A DNA stretch of 64,000 bases from Mimachlamys varia (taxonomy: Eukaryota > Mollusca > Bivalvia > Pectinida > Pectinidae): NCBI GenBank assembly GCA_947623455.1, contig OX392543.1, positions 17,482,757-17,546,756 on the forward strand, given 5' to 3'. How positions within the stretch are numbered: the stretch's first letter is position 1; every line of letters begins with the position of its first letter. The notes under the pieces are model-generated. The model saw nothing but the letters and a program-made list of their open reading frames with translations, was not told where the DNA came from and ran no database searches. Of this stretch, positions 22,953-45,071 are shown in pieces. A program made the translations under genes and the position numbers.

Positions 22953-24509
22953 TCACACACTGCTGTACTGTAGCAGTTTAACATTCCCCACAAACCCTGC
23001 CCACAGGACATCATCCGTGTCTACACCTACAGACCATGTACAGTCTGTGTCTTTGTGTATGACCTTGAGGAACTCACCACCTCCACTTACGAGTAGAACT
23101 CTCCTGTTGTCAAAGTCCCCTATGATAATGTTCCCCACACTGTCATACACCACATCCAAGGGGTCAAATGGTCCAGCTCCTTTATGTGGTGATTGTGTAT
23201 ATGTACTGCGGATGTCACCTCTATATACAAACAGTTCCTTGAAATCAGTGTCTATAACAAGAATATATGGCATCCCATCACCACCATCACTCTTGCTATT
23301 CCAGTCAACCACTGCTACATTGTGAGTGACAGGACACTCTGAGATCCTCCTTGGTGAACACACTAATGGCTTCCCAGCTCCTGCAGCACTTGTAACGACC
23401 ATTTCACCTTGTGTGGTAAATTTGGAGATGATGTTGGTCATCCCAACAATGACATGATTACTGACAGTAACACAGATACACCTTGCGTTCAACTTGGTTC
23501 GAAATCTGTGTTTTAGTTTTCCTGATACTTGCTCCAGGATGTTGTTTTCTTTATCACAGACCCACAGTATGTGTGTTTTTGCTGACAGACTTATATCATT
23601 GATGTTAGTTTCGTGTTTGACACTCTGCATTACTTTCCCCTTTCTGTCCAGAAGAGTTAATGTATTACTGTGACAACATGTCCACACCTGATCATCAGTA
23701 GTGGGACATACAGAATTAATATCAACAGGAGACTTCCACTCCTCCAACACTTTGGTATGTGGCAGTAGTTCTACCTTCTTTTTCTTTGATTCTGACTGTT
23801 GTGTTGCAGATGATGGTTTCTGATCACCAGATGTCCTAACTGACCCGTCCTGACCAACTGAATCTGAGGTGGAAGTGCTTTCTAAGGCCAGTTCAAGGTG
23901 GTGTTGAGGATTTTCGTTTGGTATGAAGCTGGCAGTAACTAGAACAGGCTTTGCTGGGAGATTTATTTCGGAATGAATTTCACATTGTGTGTCGTATATT
24001 TCTATGTGAGAACCATTCTGGATCGCTGCTTTGCATTCTTTGATCTGTTTTCTGAGTTCCTTGTCGTATATTTCAAGGTCTTGTTTGTATGTTTGTATAA
24101 GCTTGGCATTATCCTCCTCCATTTTGTGGTACAAAGAGAGAGTCCGTGCTGTTAGTAAGTCAAGGTCTTGCTTTAGTTTCTCTGTTTGGTGTTTCAACTT
24201 ATGGGAAAGATTTTCAAAATTGCTGGCATTGTCTTTTAAAAGTGTATCAGTAGATGTGATGTATTTCTGAAGTTGTACCAGTTCATTTGTCTCAGTTTTG
24301 GCGATAAAGTTTTTAATATATTGTTTCTTTGAAGGAGTTAAATCGCTGAGCTCACACATATCATGGCCTTTGTGAGATGTTGAGAGACATTTAAGACAAA
24401 TAAGTGTGTCACATTTTTCGCAGTAGAGATCTAGGTGTTTCCCTCTATGTTCAATACAGGTAGTCTGTCCTTTCTTACGGAGAGGGGTTTGACCGATTGA
24501 TGTTGCCAT
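22953..24509 (-). CDS. RING-less B-box / coiled-coil / beta-propeller protein (TRIM-like), copy C
   Basis: 518 codons from the ATG at 24509. A longer reading to 24578 would add 23 residues, but these read through a splice acceptor (ending at 24529) and are rejected. All eight B-box zinc ligands are present at the same residue numbers as in copy A. The order is B-box, coiled coil (about 65-165), a Ser/Thr/Gln-rich linker, then a propeller-like C-terminal half. Copy C matches copy A along its length with scattered substitutions and small linker deletions. A 5'UTR exon ends at 24678 (CAG/gtaaac). No RING domain is seen. The exact function is unknown. Confidence 0.88.
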   Translation of the reverse strand: MATSIGQTPLRKKGQTTCIEHRGKHLDLYCEKCDTLICLKCLSTSHKGHDMCELSDLTPSKKQYIKNFIAKTETNELVQLQKYITSTDTLLKDNASNFENLSHKLKHQTEKLKQDLDLLTARTLSLYHKMEEDNAKLIQTYKQDLEIYDKELRKQIKECKAAIQNGSHIEIYDTQCEIHSEINLPAKPVLVTASFIPNENPQHHLELALESTSTSDSVGQDGSVRTSGDQKPSSATQQSESKKKKVELLPHTKVLEEWKSPVDINSVCPTTDDQVWTCCHSNTLTLLDRKGKVMQSVKHETNINDISLSAKTHILWVCDKENNILEQVSGKLKHRFRTKLNARCICVTVSNHVIVGMTNIISKFTTQGEMVVTSAAGAGKPLVCSPRRISECPVTHNVAVVDWNSKSDGGDGMPYILVIDTDFKELFVYRGDIRSTYTQSPHKGAGPFDPLDVVYDSVGNIIIGDFDNRRVLLVSGGGEFLKVIHKDTDCTWSVGVDTDDVLWAGFVGNVKLLQYSSV

Positions 24510-24528
24510 GTCGATGAGACCAGGAAGT

Positions 24529-24677
24529 CTATAAAGAAAAACCACAAACAATTTGTTAGTGTTATACATGATAATCAATAACAGTCACAAAATATAATTG
24601 ATTTCATGTTTCTATAAATTTTGAGCTCCTATACAGACACATATGTCTGGATAAAACATAATTATATAGAAGTTTAC
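24529..24677 (-). other. probable 5'UTR intron of B-box gene copy C
   Basis: The donor (CATCAG/gtaaac) ends the upstream exon at 24678, and the acceptor (tctttatag) is at 24529 on the minus strand. Position and size (149 nt) match the intron of copy A, so it predates the duplication. Confidence 0.55.
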
Positions 24678-24764
24678 CTGATGATCACCGAGGGTTACTA
24701 GGATGATGGATCCAGGCTTTCCATTCAACGCCTCAAAATGTATAGATCAAAGAAACACAAGAAA

Positions 24765-25830
24765 ACAACCTTGAAAAATACCATCTGATTGTTTTGATAA
24801 ATTACACATTTTCTTGCTCAGCTCTCAGGTTTGTTGCCAAGAAACCGTTCAGATTAGTGTCTGTTTGTCATTGTTAATACAGAAGTTCTACCTTAACACA
24901 CGTTCCCGGCCACCATTTACAGACGTGAAGCTCTGCACCAAATATTACTTCCTTGTTATGCAACGTTGCCGACCGGTTTATGGAGAAGTTGAAAGGGTGA
25001 TTGTTGAGAAGGTCAATGAAGGTCGTGCTTACAGACTGTGGTATTTATATACATACCTCAGGTGACAGCTGTAGATGTATACGGTTACAAGACAAACATG
25101 TAGTGTAGTTATATATATACCTGTTTGTTGATTATTATCACCTACATTTAAATTAATAAAGTTATCCTGATTTCATTTAAACATTATGTGCATCATGTTT
25201 TAGCTCACATGTTTTAAGAACAGATGACTTCGATCGGGGTTATCATCGTCTTTATTATCGACATTTTTGTTTAACGTTGTAATTTGTTTACAGACAAAGT
25301 ACTAAACCTACAGCTTGAAACTTTATAAATAGCTTCATGTCAGCTAGTTCAGGGTTGATTTTAGTGAAATTTCCAGACCCTTTTTTACCCCAATAATGAC
25401 CTGAGTATTTTCCCTGTGTTTACAATACCTCGTAAAGGATTTTGTTAAGGTCTATTGTGGATAAAGTTCTGAGTTCATAAAGAATGTAGAATGATCATGG
25501 TCAATGATTTTACACTACACGGGATATGTACATTTTGTATGTTTTATCTTTATTTTTATGTGTTTTACAACTTGATAAACTTACACTTAATTATTCTAAG
25601 CTCAGTCATTTTTTCATTAACACTGTTGTGTTATTTACAGTTAAGTCAATTTACACACAACACTGAGCCTTGATTCCTAAAACATTACATGTAGAATACA
25701 TAATAGAAGATTGCAGAATTCTTTAATCTAATCATAAGCAATTTCATAACATGAATTTCTGCATGTATATTCTTCATTTTAAATCATTGTGAATTCGTTG
25801 TCGGCCTTTCAAACTCATTTATTGGCAATC
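24765..25830. other. gene-free upstream flank of B-box copy C
   Basis: AT-rich sequence without recognisable exons. It may contain the promoter of copy C just above 24680. The core elements cannot be placed. Confidence 0.4.
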
Positions 25831-25831
25831 T

Positions 25832-26607
25832 CTAATATACTCTAAAACCTGAATTTACTCACACCTGACTTTACCGGCACCTGACTTTGAGGTCATCCTG
25901 TAATATACAGTAAAACCTGATTTTACTGACACCTGACTTTGAGGTCATCCTGTAATATACAGTAAAACCTGATTTTACTGACACCTGACTTTCAGGACAT
26001 CCTGTAATATACAATAAAACCTGACTTTACTGACACCTGACTTTAAGGACATCCTGTAATATACAATAAAACCTGATTTTACTGACACCTGACTTTAAGG
26101 ACATCCTGTAATATACAATAAAACCTGATTTTACTGACACCTGACTTTAAGGACATCCTGTAATATACAATAAAACCTGATTTTACTGACACCTGACTTT
26201 AAGGACATCCTGTAATATACAATAAAACCTGATTTTACTGACACCTGACTTTAAGGACATCCTGTAATATACAATAAAACCTGATTTTACTGACACCTGA
26301 CTTTAAGGACATCCTGTAATATACAGTAAAACCCAACTTTACTGACACCTGGCCTTAAGGACATCCTATAATATACAGTAAAACTTGACTTTACTGACAC
26401 CTGGCCTTAAGGACATCCTGTAATATACAGTAAAACCCAACTTTACTGACACCTGACTTTAAGGACATCCTATAATATACAGTAAAACTTGACTTTACTT
26501 ACACCTGACTTTAAGAACATCCTGTAAATAAAATCCTGATTATGTGTTTACTGACACCTGAAATCATTGACATCCTGAAATATTCAGAAAACCCTGCTTT
26601 TACTGAC
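25832..26607. repeat. 52 bp tandem array (about 14 units)
   Basis: Unit CTGTAATATACAATAAAACC + TGATTTTACTGACACCTGAC + TTTAAGGACATC. Central units are nearly identical and edge units diverge. Single dispersed copies lie at 3265-3320 and 3663-3740. The sequence resembles CAGTAAAACC-type DNA transposon ends. Downstream of B-box copy C; no gene inside. Confidence 0.92.
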
Positions 26608-27344
26608 TTGTACAATAAAATCCATCCTCGATATCCAGGGTTACGCTCACCTACGCTCTCTTCACCCCTGCAATATATCATGGATAAACTGAAGGCTTCG
26701 TTTGCGCCAACTTGTTGATGAGGCAGGACTGGTTCGGCCTCATCAACATCAATGCTAACATCACGATAGAGTTCTCTTTATGTCCAGCAATTGTATGTAG
26801 TGTCGAGGTGGGGATCTCAGCCATATGAAAGTCATGAATCAGTGTTGCAAGGACGCGGCAGACCCCGAGATGAAATTTAAAATAATAATTGTGATCGCCT
26901 CTTTATGCCCGGCAATTGTATATATAGTTTTTGGGTGTTGCTCTCAACCAAATCAAAGTTAAAAAAGTATTTTGCCACCCCTTAGCCCAGGGGAGTGGGT
27001 GGTGGTGTGTGAAGCCCTTCCATTTGTAAGAGTTTGAATCCCCACCACCAAGGAATGATTTAAACCCAATATAGCTGATATCTTCTCTTTTATCCTGATA
27101 TATTGCTAAAACTAATAATACTTTTTTGCCCCGCCCCTAAACCCCCTGGGGGTCATCCCCTCCCTTTGTTTAATTTTAAATTCATACCTCCCATAAATGA
27201 TTCAAACAAATTATGGTTGATGTCCATTGCATAGTTCTAAAGAAAACTTTTTTAAAACAGCAATATAGTTTAAACAAATATCAGAGAATACCAAGGCGTC
27301 ACCAAATCCATAATCTGATCTCAAAATCGATTAAAATAAATTAG

Positions 27345-28035
27345 AGAATACCGAAGCGTTAACAAAAACATAATCAGAACTCAAAATAGATGAAATGTGA
27401 AAGCACTAGAGAATAAAAGACAAAAAAGGAACGAATGAAAGATTCAAATTGAGACCCTCGTAAAAGTACAAGAGAATAAGACCAGGTAATCCGGAAGAGT
27501 AAGTGTCTTGTGCTTCATCGACGACACCCGCCATGTAAAAACTTAGTCACATCAAAGTAAGAATCAATCCTCAAAATGAGAACTGAGTTATCACTGTGAA
27601 TCACAACAAGTAAACACATTAATAAGCAAACTCAAAAACGTCCATCGTCATATCGCACAAAGACACACAATATTTCTCGATGAGATCAAGATGGTGTCCA
27701 TAAATCTCCTCAACCTGCATATCTCTCGAATCCGTGTGCCGTAATTTTGTTCCTCAGCAGTTGACATCTATCACGAAAATCTCGATATTCAGAGTAAGCC
27801 TTAGAATAACGAATCAACTATGACATGTGTACACCATAGGATGGCGAAGCAGGGATGTTACTATCTAGAAAGGGAAAGTTCACGATCGGAAAATCAAAAT
27901 GATCACGTTTATCATACAGCTTAGTAGTAAGTTGCCCGTGCTGGTCATAGTTTACGCAAAGGTCGGGGTAAGTAGCTGATGTAGGAGAGTCTGTTGTGTA
28001 TTTAATCTCAAGTTCAGAAGGGGATAAACCTGATA
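27345..28035 (-). pseudogene. second reverse transcriptase remnant of the same family
   Basis: On the minus strand, PSELEIKYTTDSPTSATYPD, GQLTTKLYDKRDHFDFPIVN and FPFLDSNIPASPSYGVH can be read with frameshifts and stops. The 3' tail (CTTACTCTTCCGGATTACCT, then TTTTGAGTTCTGATTATG) continues to about 27345. It is 5' truncated, abutting the element at 28073. Confidence 0.7.
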
Positions 28036-28072
28036 AAATTCAGCCTCGTATGAAAAGCCCAGATAAGCTAAA

Positions 28073-28980
28073 AGCAAGAGATCTCTGAGGGATCTTGGCG
28101 CCCACCATCGATGATTTTTTTTATTCATTCTTAGAAAGATGGATCTTTTCCCTTTCATTTATGTATTAAATCTTAGTTCATATGAATTTCTCTTGAAAAT
28201 TAATAATATTTGAAAGATCTCTTGCCATGAGTTTTGTTTTTAATTTTTTCATTCCAAATTCCGAATCCATCCTATGCGTCTTAAAAAATAACCATAATAT
28301 ACTTTCATAGTCCACATATAAGATTGGCATATTTTCCCCCTGGAGAAGTCCAAAAGCTAGCACAACTAGGGACCGAACAGAACCTGCTTAAAAATTTGAA
28401 AAGGATCCATCCAGTACTTCTCAAGAAATAGCCATCACAAACGATCAGTATCAAAATCCAAGATGGCCACCTGTCAGTCATATTATTAACCAGTATTGGA
28501 TCTTTCTGAAAATGTACCATGCACAACTAGGCACCAAGGGGAAGCTTCATATGAAATTTGAAAATGATCCTTTCAGTTCCTCTAAAGAAATAGCAATAAA
28601 TATTACTACAAAAAAGATGGCCGCCTGTCGGCCATATTGTTAATCAAAACTGTCCAAAAATCGACCATGCACAACGATGCACCAAGTGAAAACTACATAT
28701 TGAATTTGAGAATGATCCATCAAGTACTTCTCAAGAAATGGCGACAACAAAGTATTACTTACAAAGCAAAGATGGCCACCTGTCGGCCATATCGTTAATA
28801 GGATCTGTCCACAAATTGACCATGCACAACTAAGCACCAAGGGAAACCTACATATGAAATTTGAGAATAATGCTTCCAATTCTTTTCAAGAAATAGTGAT
28901 CACAAAATAATTACTCACAAATCCAAGATGGCCACCTGTCGGCCATATTGTTTATCGATTTGTCCAAATGCACAATTTAG
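28073..28980. mobile_element. diverged, 3'-truncated relative of the 36 kb element
   Basis: Begins GCAAGAGATCTCTGAGGG and GATCTTGGCGCCCACCATCG as in the 36.2 kb element. Four ~156 bp units carry AAGATGGCCACCTGTCGGCC-like text (near 28455, 28612, 28768 and 28924). No terminal hairpin is found. Confidence 0.7.
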
Positions 28981-30165
28981 TAGGAGTGTGGAAAAAATTT
29001 CTGGATATTGAACCTTTGAAGCGGCTTAAAATCGATTTTAAAAACTATTTCAAATAGGACTATTCCAGTTATTCTTATGTAGAGGTAGGGAGGCACCTGC
29101 ATTGATATACGATTGAAACCAGGTCTGCTTTTATCAAATCAAATCTAATATTTGAAGAGTAAAAGTGCCTCCAGCCCCTATTATATGGTTAATTCTGGAA
29201 CAGCCCTTGTGTGAAGGTCAGAAAATGAACGACAGAAAAAAAAGTCAAATTCAATGGTAGTGTCAAAATATTTATTGACAAAAATAATCAATGTCTTTAT
29301 TGGACACAGATTTTTAGCTGTGAAATTGTTGAACTTATTCATCCCTGAAACTCACAATGGACTATTCCAACCTTTAAATTGGAAGGGTTTAAAAGTGTTT
29401 TCAGGGGTGAATGAGTCGAAATGGATATTTGGTCAGAAATCCCAACAAGTTAACAATATCTTTTAATAAAGCACAATGCCATCTTATGAGTATCACAAAA
29501 TTTCAGTGTTCTCAACAACTATAATGAAATTAAATGAATACCATGAAAAAACTAAATAAAAAAATATCAAAAGTTCATTCATAGAAATTCGGTTTTCAAC
29601 CCAACACTGCTGGTGAAAACACATACATGTAAACGTGTACCCTCTGAAAACCACCAACAGGAATTTTTAAAAGATTTATCAACATTTCTTGTAGAAATTC
29701 CAAATGTATAAAGCCTCCTCATGTATTAAACTAAAAGCCTATAAAACAAAGGGATTCTTTAAATTACTAGATGGCTATGACCCATCTTATACTAGTGTAT
29801 TTCATAACCCTATCAGAGACAGTCTGCTGAGTGTTTATTTATTACCTATTTAAGCAAATCTAAAACTTCACTTTACCAAAGAGATGTGATCAGCATCCTT
29901 TAAAATCTCTTTGAGGAATTGAATGGTAAGTGATTGCGCGTTAGTGAATTCATACATCCCTGAAGACACATTTGAACTCTTCCCATTCAAAGGATGGAAT
30001 AGTTCATTAGGAATTTTCAGGGGTGAATGGGTTATCCATGAACTCCTCCTTCACCCTTGCTTAATTAAATACAACTTATCCAGTTTTGATTTTAGCATTA
30101 GATGTAAATACTAATTTTGGGTGTTGGGAATAAGATTAATCAGTTTGGTATGAATGATATATACA

Positions 30166-30470
30166 GTTTGTTTTGAACACAAACTGGAATTGAAAACTTA
30201 ATTTGCAAGCTTTCGAATAAGGGGCGAAATTGTTAAACATCTTACCCGTACATCTGTCTACCTGTAGTATTAGAGTACATTTGGACTAAATGTCCCGCTA
30301 TATTTTTGACAGCTGACTTCTCTTACTCGCCCTAATTTGGGTAGTGAGCTGATTTCAGCGGTCAGAACACCAACACTCGGCTATTGTACTTTTTGCTTGA
30401 CAAAGGAAACAGACGTTTCTGAAAGCTTGCAAATTAAGTTTTTAATTACTGTTTGTGTGCAAAACAAACT
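30166..30470. mobile_element. foldback MITE with ~50 bp arms
   Basis: AGTTTGTTTTGAACACAAAC...ACTTAATTTGCAAGCTTTC on the left is mirrored by GAAAGCTTGCAAATTAAGT and GTTTGTGTGCAAAACAAACT on the right. Confidence 0.75.
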
Positions 30471-31902
30471 CGGCATATAATTCTGGGTGTATTTGTTAAT
30501 TTTCCATAATTTTGCTTGCTTCGTGGCTAGCATACAATTAACATCTTCATCGAGTAAAACATAAATTAAAATCTAAAAAAAAAAACATCAACATTTGTGT
30601 CCCTAAATAACAGTAAATTATAAGAAACATAGGTACAAAGTTATGAGCAACAGAAACAATTGCACATCTTGTAATTTCTGGGGGAAAAAGCACCATCATC
30701 GATTAATTAAAAATAGATTATCAAGACATTCATTTTTAATTTAAAAATCTGAACAAGTATTAATGGGAGACAGAAACATGGGAGACAAAACCGTTTGTAT
30801 TGGTTTGATATCCTGGTACACAAACGATACAATAGAACTGATATTTACTAACATGGGGAATAGAACCATTTGTATTGGTTTTAATACCCTCGTACACAAA
30901 CGATACAACAGATCTGATATTTACCAACAGGTACACACTGCTCAATAAATAACATAAGCCTCGTTAAACAAGCAAATTGTATGATTGTATTACATTTCAC
31001 AGGTAAATATTTTCCAATTTATTCATATAGACATACACTGATGTGTATTTGGTATTCAAACATTTATCAATGGTGTATTTGATCTTCAGATATTTTAATA
31101 TCAAACAAGATGATATGGTACAAAAAAATTTGATAGTTGGACATCAGAACATGACTTGGAGCATCAGAATAAATAAGAAATTACAAATGAACTCTTCTGT
31201 AGGACTGAGACAATATATACTGAATTGCGATATTTTTTTATATGTTGTTTCGTTCGTCCTTACCCCATTGCACTATGGTTTTGAAATTATCATTTTTCCA
31301 TTTCATTGAACTTTTTCAATGTTTCTTTTTGTTTTTAAATTTGTTCAAGCCCTGAAATACTGACAACAGTATTATCATATTAATTCTGTGAGAAAACTAT
31401 TGTTTATGGTGTAATACCGGATAAAAAAATGTTTTCCTGTAGAAATTTTGCTGTCAGAAATAGTTTATATAATACTACTGTAGACCAGTAAAAAACCTGT
31501 TATGTGAAACTTTGTTAAAAAAAAATATGACATAAAATCTGGTTTAGGTACAATATCCTTACAATGCAAAATATCACAGTTAACTAATTAACCCCTTAAT
31601 ATTTTGTAATGAACTCTCCTAATCCTTGTAGTAGAAGAGTCCAAATGAGTCCTCGGGTGTGAACAAGTTAGGAAAGTCACAAATTTAAATAAATATAGAA
31701 TTAGCTTTCCATGTTGCAACATTAATGAAATACACTGTTTGCAGTGTAATGAAAATATACAGGACAAAACAAAAACATATACAAATTTAACACTATATCA
31801 CACTATCCTTGTCATCCAGGGGTTACACTCACCTACGCTTTCTACACCCCTGGAATATGTCATAGCAAAACTGAAGGCACTTTGATTGGTCTCGGGTAAA
31901 AA

Positions 31903-33206
31903 AACAAGAGGCCCAATGGGCCTGCATCGCTCACCTGGTATCAATCTCTGACTTATATTATAGTGTAACCCTAAAGTCCCCTAAAATCTTTTAATGTAAG
32001 ACATTTAGAAGAACATCTGAAGATTTAAACATATTTTACCTCTGTGACCTTATAAGACAACATCATTTTCATTTTCAAATTTTGTTTGGCTTCATCCCAG
32101 GACGCTAACAGCCAAATATCATGTCTCTAGGCAAATAAAGAACAAGGTCATTTCTTTTCGCAAACTTTGTCAGGCTTCATCCAAGAACCCTTTCAGACAA
32201 ATGTCATGCTTCTAGGGCTTTTGGTACTTCAGAAGAAGTCGTTTGAATGTTTTAAAAGATTTGACCCCTGTGACCTTGAATATAGGTCAAGGTCATTTCT
32301 TTTCACAAACTTTGTCGGGCTTCATCCAAGGAACCTTTCAGCCAAATGTCATGCTTCCAGGGCTTTTGGTATTTCAGAAGAAGTCGTTTGAAGGTTTTAA
32401 CAGATTTGACCCCTGTGACCTTGAATATAAGTCAAGGTCATTTCTTTTCGCAAAATTTGTTGGGCTTCATCCAAGAAACATTTCAGCCAAATGTCATGCT
32501 TCTAGGATTTTTTGGTATTTCAGAAGAAGTCGTTTAAAGGTTTTAACAGATTTGACCCCTGTGACCTTGAATAATGGTCAAGGTCATTTTTTTTCGCAAA
32601 CTTTGTCGGGCTTCATCCAAGGAATCTTTCAGCCAAATATCATGCTTCTAGGGCTTTTGGTATTTCAGAAGAAGTCGTTTAAATGTTTTAACAGATTTGA
32701 CCCCTGTGACCTTGAATATAAGTCAAGGTCATTTCTTTTCGCAAAATTTGTTGGGCTTCATCCAAGAAACATTTCAGCCAAATATCATGCTTCTAGGGCT
32801 TTTGGTATTTCAGAAGAAGTCGTTTAAATGTTTTAACAGATTTGACCCCTGTGACCTTGAATATAAGTCAAGGTCATTTCTTTTCGCAAACTTTGTCCGG
32901 CTTCATCCAAGGAAGTTACTGGTCAAATATGAAGTCTCTAAACCTGACGGTATTTTAGAAGAAGTTGTTTGAAGGTTTCGACATTTTTGACCCCTGTGAC
33001 CTTGAAATTAGGTCAAAGTGATTTTTTTCCGCAAACTTTGTTCAGCTCCTTCCAAGAAATCTACCAGCCAAATTTCATGTCACTGGGCCTTTCAGTATTT
33101 AAGAAGAAGTCGTTTAAAGGAAAAAGTTGACGGACGCAGGACGGACGGACGGACGGACGACGGACGCTGCACCATCACCTGGCCCGAAGGGCCAAGTGAG
33201 CTAAAA
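31903..33206. mobile_element. hairpin-ended element with ~147 bp internal tandem repeats
   Basis: Starts AACAAGAGGCCCAATGGGCC (palindromic GGCCCA/TGGGCC). About six diverged units follow, each with TTTGACCCCTGTGACCTTGA and a GTCAAGGTCATTTC tail. A GGAC-repeat microsatellite comes next (33132-33165). The end is a GGCCCGAAGGGCC hairpin and AGTGAGCTAAAAA. The architecture resembles bivalve 'pearl'/Helitron-like nonautonomous elements. Open frames in it are repeat frames. Confidence 0.75.
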
Positions 33207-33892
33207 ACTGACCAATCGCTAGGCTGATACCTGTCTTTTGAAGAATTGCGACTTCAAAGTCGAATTTTACTGTTATGTGACAATGAGTTTCTTTTGATGA
33301 ACACAAAGCATCGAACTAGTCTACTTGCCTCATCTACAAGGTGGCACACATGTACACAGAGCCTTCAGATTTGCTTCAACATTTTCCAGGATTTATAAAG
33401 TGTGGACGAGCATATAACTCCTGAATATGGAGGATGCACACACACGTTTGACAGTGGCAAAATCCTCTGATGGAATGACTTAAAATAATTACTACAAATC
33501 CTTACAGATAGTTCCTTTGAGGAAAAGTTCAACTCTCTACATGGCTTTTCCATCAGAAGAACCTTATAAAGAAAACGTATTATTTCTGAATTGTCCATTT
33601 AAAATATTTCCTTTGTTTGTGTGACAAAAACGTTCGGAACAATAAATGCCAATTCAGATCTTAAAAAAATATTGTCCAAAGCAAAATAGAAACATCATTA
33701 TACTTCTTGGACCAATTTGTATTTTTTTTGGAAAATACCAGCTATGCATAAACTGCACTGGACACTTTTTGGGTTTTCAGTCAAATTAAATAATTTTTTT
33801 ATAATAATAACAGAATGTAATTCATTGCTTTAACAATATCATCTGGAAAACATTTATTAAAGATTTTAAGGAGTGTAAACTATTACATAAAC

Positions 33893-33975
33893 TCATTCAC
33901 GGCTGAAGACACATTTGAACTCTTCCAATTCAAAGGTTGGAATAGTTTATTATGAAATTTCAGGGGTAAATGATT
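33893..33975. mobile_element. ~85 bp mini-MITE, representative copy
   Basis: Consensus ends AACTCATTCACCCCTGAA and TTCAGGGGTGAATGAGTT, with a TTTGAACTCTTCCAATTC/AAAGGTTGGAATAGTTCA core that itself is palindromic. Other copies: 6289-6377, 9069-9160, 9229-9300 (partial), 29330-29415, 29943-30032, 31587-31671, 36081-36165, 40699-40766 (partial), 53274-53356 and 60099-60186. Confidence 0.85.
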
Positions 33976-34329
33976 AGTACACTATGCACCCAGGGATTAC
34001 TTTGGGGCGAGATTTGGGGATTTATACCCCTATTTTTCCTGAAAATCTCATTAAAATTTCAAAACTATATTACTGTATTTAGAAAAATCTCAAGATATTT
34101 TGCTGATCCTATAAAATTTCTCAAATTTCATTGTCGGTTTTAAGAGTCAGAATTATCCCTGCTGCATCAGGTGTCCTTGACTTTTGACCTACATCTCTCT
34201 CACAAAATGGAAATGTACGCCAAATTCTATAAAAAGGTCTATTCAAAATAATTTATGTCATGGTTACTATCATTTAGATCCATCACAAGGGTCAAGATCA
34301 TTCAACACATATTATCACAAGGGTCAAGG

Positions 34330-44917
<10,588 letters not shown>

Positions 44918-45065
44918 ATATTCAACTGATTTTGGTTAAAACAAAGAAATGATGAATATTCGAGGCGGAAATTAGGCCGAAATGGGCAGTGAACAAAGAC
45001 TGTGTATGAGTGCGTGCCCCGGCCGTGGCTTCCGTCCAAATTCGACGTCTGGGTGTATTCCTGCG

Positions 45066-45071
45066 CCGCCC
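45066..45071 (-). promoter_or_regulatory. GC box (GGGCGG) upstream of the Sp gene start
   Basis: On the minus strand the text GTGGGCGGCGC lies about 150 nt upstream of the ATG at 44917, in a short GC-richer stretch (45005-45075). This is the consensus that Sp factors bind, so autoregulation is possible. Whether the transcription start is here is not known. Confidence 0.45.

Larger units (their letters stand above)
300..24760. repeat. three-copy tandem segmental duplication carrying the B-box genes
   Basis: Three diverged segments can be aligned by eye: A (about 330-2990), B (about 14100-19550) and C (about 20330-24760). Besides the genes they share 3' flanking text. Shared pieces include a start-to-acceptor spacing, a segment with ATCAACTGTCTGTTATCTGC (490, 17155, 22345), and a block with GACCTTGAC at 15130 and 21910. 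Segments B and C share further sequence (14350-15420 with 20430-22200). Copies differ by later insertions. Confidence 0.7.
28985..33890. other. gene-free repeat-rich stretch between B-box copy C and the Sp gene
   Basis: Contains several mini-MITE copies, a foldback MITE, a two-copy direct repeat of about 84 bp (30775-30925) and the 31.9-33.2 kb element. Nothing coding is seen. Confidence 0.55.

Noticed and set aside
24510..24578. Extended N-terminus of B-box copy C (23 extra residues)
   Set aside because: It crosses a splice acceptor conserved with copy A, and copy A starts at the equivalent of 24509.
25832..26607. CRISPR-like array
   Set aside because: Head-to-tail 52 bp repeats without unique spacers, in a eukaryotic genome.
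32243..32827. 194-codon open frame in the 31.9 kb element
   Set aside because: It arises because ~147 bp units are multiples of three. It has no domain and shadows the repeat.
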